Assembly: GCF_004210375.1 (NCBI RefSeq)
Contig: NC_134835.1
Span: 73,376,447 to 73,440,446, forward strand
From: Tachypleus tridentatus
Lineage: Eukaryota; Arthropoda; Merostomata; Xiphosura; Limulidae
Direction of reading: 5' to 3'
Length of the DNA: 64,000 bases
The notes under the pieces are model-generated. The model was not told the DNA's origin. It did no database searches and worked only from the letters and a program-made list of their open reading frames with translations. Of the stretch, positions 62,173-64,000 are shown piece by piece. A program made the position numbers and the translations under genes. The first letter of the stretch is position 1, and each line of letters starts with the position of its first letter.

Positions 62173-62935
62173 ATGTTTACACTGGTATATATCAACATCC
62201 AAGGTGCGATAGCTTCCAAGAAACACGAGATCGAAGATCTTATACAAGAAACTAACCCCTACATTATAATAGTACGCGAAATTTTAATTTACAAAAACAA
62301 TATATTTAAGATACCAAATTACACATCAATAAGGAAAGATAGAATAAACAAAAATGATGAAAATAGAGGCATTATGATGTTATATAAAACATTTATCAGT
62401 TACAGAAATCAGTCTGAGCAGTAACAACGAACATGTTACTGTGGATATCCTGCAAACAAACAATGCAAAAGTAACAGTAGCAGGAATATACTGCTCACCA
62501 CATAAGCAACTAAACATAACATTACTCAACAATATATTTTCCAACAACCATAACACAACAATTATGAGAGATCTAAACAGTAAAAATGTCAACTTTGGAT
62601 GCAGATACACAAACAACGGTGGAAGAATTATTTTACAGTTTATAGATGACAACAATATAGCCCTACTAAATGATACCATTACTACACACACAGCGCATGC
62701 CACTAACACCAGTGACATACATGACTTGTGTCTTTGTACATATAACATGAGCCTAAAACTAATAAAATTCCAGATGGGAAAAGATGTTGATAGCGACCAT
62801 TTACCAATATATTGTGTCTTCGATCTCGCCCCCCATAAAAATACAACCTACAGAAACGAAAAATTTAATTATAGTAAAACAAATTGGCAAAACTATAAAC
62901 AGGAATTAAACAATCTTAAGAACCTAATAACTTAA
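62173..62935 (+). pseudogene. Apurinic-type endonuclease of the Jockey-like LINE ORF2
   Basis: 62173-62424 reads MFTLVYINIQGAIASKKHEI and FKIPNYTSIRKDR; 62441-62935 continues after a frameshift with GIYCSPHKQL, TTIMRDLNSKNVNFGCRYTN (the usual GDFNAK has become RDLNSK), and DSDHLPIYCVF with the conserved SDH. The enzyme nicks target DNA to prime reverse transcription. It is inactive here because of the frameshift and the changed GDFN motif. Confidence 0.75.
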
Positions 62936-63576
62936 TAAAAGAAGTAAAAACCCATACCGAATTGGATAACTTCTGTCAAACAATAACGGAGTGCCTTCAA
63001 AAAGCGGCCAAGAAAACAATACCAAAACAACAAATAACACATGGAAACCAAATACCCAAATCATTACCCTGATCAAAAAACGAAGACAATTAAGAAGACA
63101 ATTTACAATAACAAGAGACAGGGAAACTAAAATGCAAATAAAAATGCAAGAAATCACATCAGAGAACAAATAAAACAACAAAAACAAGATAAATGGGATA
63201 ATTTCTGCTCAAAACTAAACGATATAACTGACCCGGAAAAATTCTGGACACATCTTAAACGACTCACCAATGACAATTCAGCCGCAAAGAAATATCCAGA
63301 ACTTAAACACAAGAGCACACACAAATAAAGAAAAAGCCGAAGCTTTCAAAGCCCAAAAACAAAATACATTTAAAACTCATTCTGATCCAGACATTAATAC
63401 ATATTTCTATCATAAAGTTACAAACTATATACTAAAGAATAAAAAACAATTTGAACCAATTTTCCAAACGATTATATCTGAGACAAATACAAGATACATC
63501 ACAAACTACAAAGACACGATACTAACGAAAGAAATATCCATACATGAACTTCTTGAAGCAATAAAAAACACAAAAA

Positions 63577-64000
63577 CAAATCTCCGGGTGAAGATGAAAT
63601 ACAAGCCATCCTTCTAAAAAAAGGCACTTCGAAACTGTTTGACCACCTAAAAGTACTTTTTAATCTACCTCTATCCTCAGGATACATACCAGTTTCGTAG
63701 AAGCTTGCTGATATATTAATGTTCCATAAAGAAGGAAAGCCAGCAAATAAACCTAACAGCTACCGACCAATCAGCCCGACCAGCTGTATAGATAAAATTC
63801 TTGAAAGAACAATCAGTAACAGACTCTCCACATTCTTGGAGATAACATCAAAATTACCATAAGAACAAAGTGTATTTAGGAAATTCAGACAAACAACAGA
63901 TCATTTCATTAGATTAACCGAAACTATAATAAATAGCTTCAATAAAAAAGAATGCACTGTCACTTGCTTCCTCGATATCGAGAAAGCATTCGACACTGTA
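63577..64000 (+). pseudogene. RT N-terminal part of the Jockey-like LINE
   Basis: After a frameshift from the 63270-63617 frame it reads PGEDEIQAILLKKGTSKLFD, then ADILMFHKEGKPANKPNSYR and PISPTSCIDKILERTISNRL, then FRQTTDHFIRLTETIINSF and FLDIEKAFDTV at the edge, which includes the first catalytic Asp. Two in-frame stops (near 63699 and 63860) are point changes. Confidence 0.8.

Larger units (their letters stand above)
59884..64000 (+). mobile_element. Jockey-like LINE, degenerate, open at right edge
   Basis: ORF1 pieces: KIHLPGSKPQPKAIFVRGVH (about 60205-60265), then, beyond a pogo MITE, QVPTKLIRIVIDDSYNILNL, then a CCHC region (61232-61471). ORF2 starts at 62173 with the endonuclease (62173-62424, 62441-62935), followed by the linker (62991-63617) and RT (63577 to the edge, ending FLDIEKAFDTV). 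The frames are broken by single-base shifts and stops. A SINE (61687-61961) is inserted between ORF1 and ORF2. The rest of the RT and the 3' end lie beyond the window. Confidence 0.8.

Overview
ORGANISM. This is eukaryotic nuclear DNA. It is strongly AT-rich, its genes are split into short exons by long introns with GT-AG borders, and it is packed with decayed transposons and tRNA-derived SINEs. The two host genes are of animal type. The main SINE (head like GGCCCGGCATGGCCAGG, tail like CAGATAGCCCTCGTGTAGCT) and the mix of DIRS-like, Gmr1-like, I-like, Jockey-like, Tigger and Tc1/mariner relics suggest an arthropod, probably a chelicerate such as a horseshoe crab. That placement is inference and partly recollection of similar repeats; nothing in the window proves it. 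LAYOUT. 795-31448 (+): the 3' part of a long coiled-coil gene, 14 exons seen and its 5' end outside the window. Its basic C-terminal tail makes a SYCP1-like synaptonemal complex transverse-filament protein the best guess. 35837-56360 (+): a complete seven-exon DEPDC7-type DEP-domain gene, 1809 coding bases, 602 residues, every exon joining in frame. The rest is introns, intergenic DNA and transposable elements. TRANSPOSONS IN AND AROUND THE FIRST GENE. Its introns hold two degenerate DIRS-like tyrosine-recombinase retroelements (5170-6870 minus; 23940-25450 plus, the latter inside a large inverted repeat), a Ty3/gypsy remnant with integrase-before-RT (Gmr1-like) order (11440-12380), an I-like LINE whose RT core is deleted but whose RNase H survives (13452-16315), and several SINEs. 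TRANSPOSONS IN THE DEPDC7 GENE. Introns hold a 2.65-kb DNA transposon with about 820-base inverted arms and one ORF with a Tudor-like stretch (37503-40154), a Tc1-like element (45650-47156), an internally deleted Tigger/pogo element that keeps an intact ORF for a DNA-binding domain plus PIP-box-like motif (51119-52223), a SINE, and a mariner inserted in a 55-base minisatellite (54284-55960). RIGHT END. From 57961 there is a minisatellite made from a SINE tail, then an RTE-like LINE fragment between direct repeats of about 250 bases, then a Jockey-like LINE running off the right edge, itself interrupted by a pogo-type MITE and a SINE. HOW IT WORKS TOGETHER. The two host genes point the same way but are separate transcription units with no evident functional link. 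The mobile elements are mostly dead and form nested layers that give a relative insertion history.
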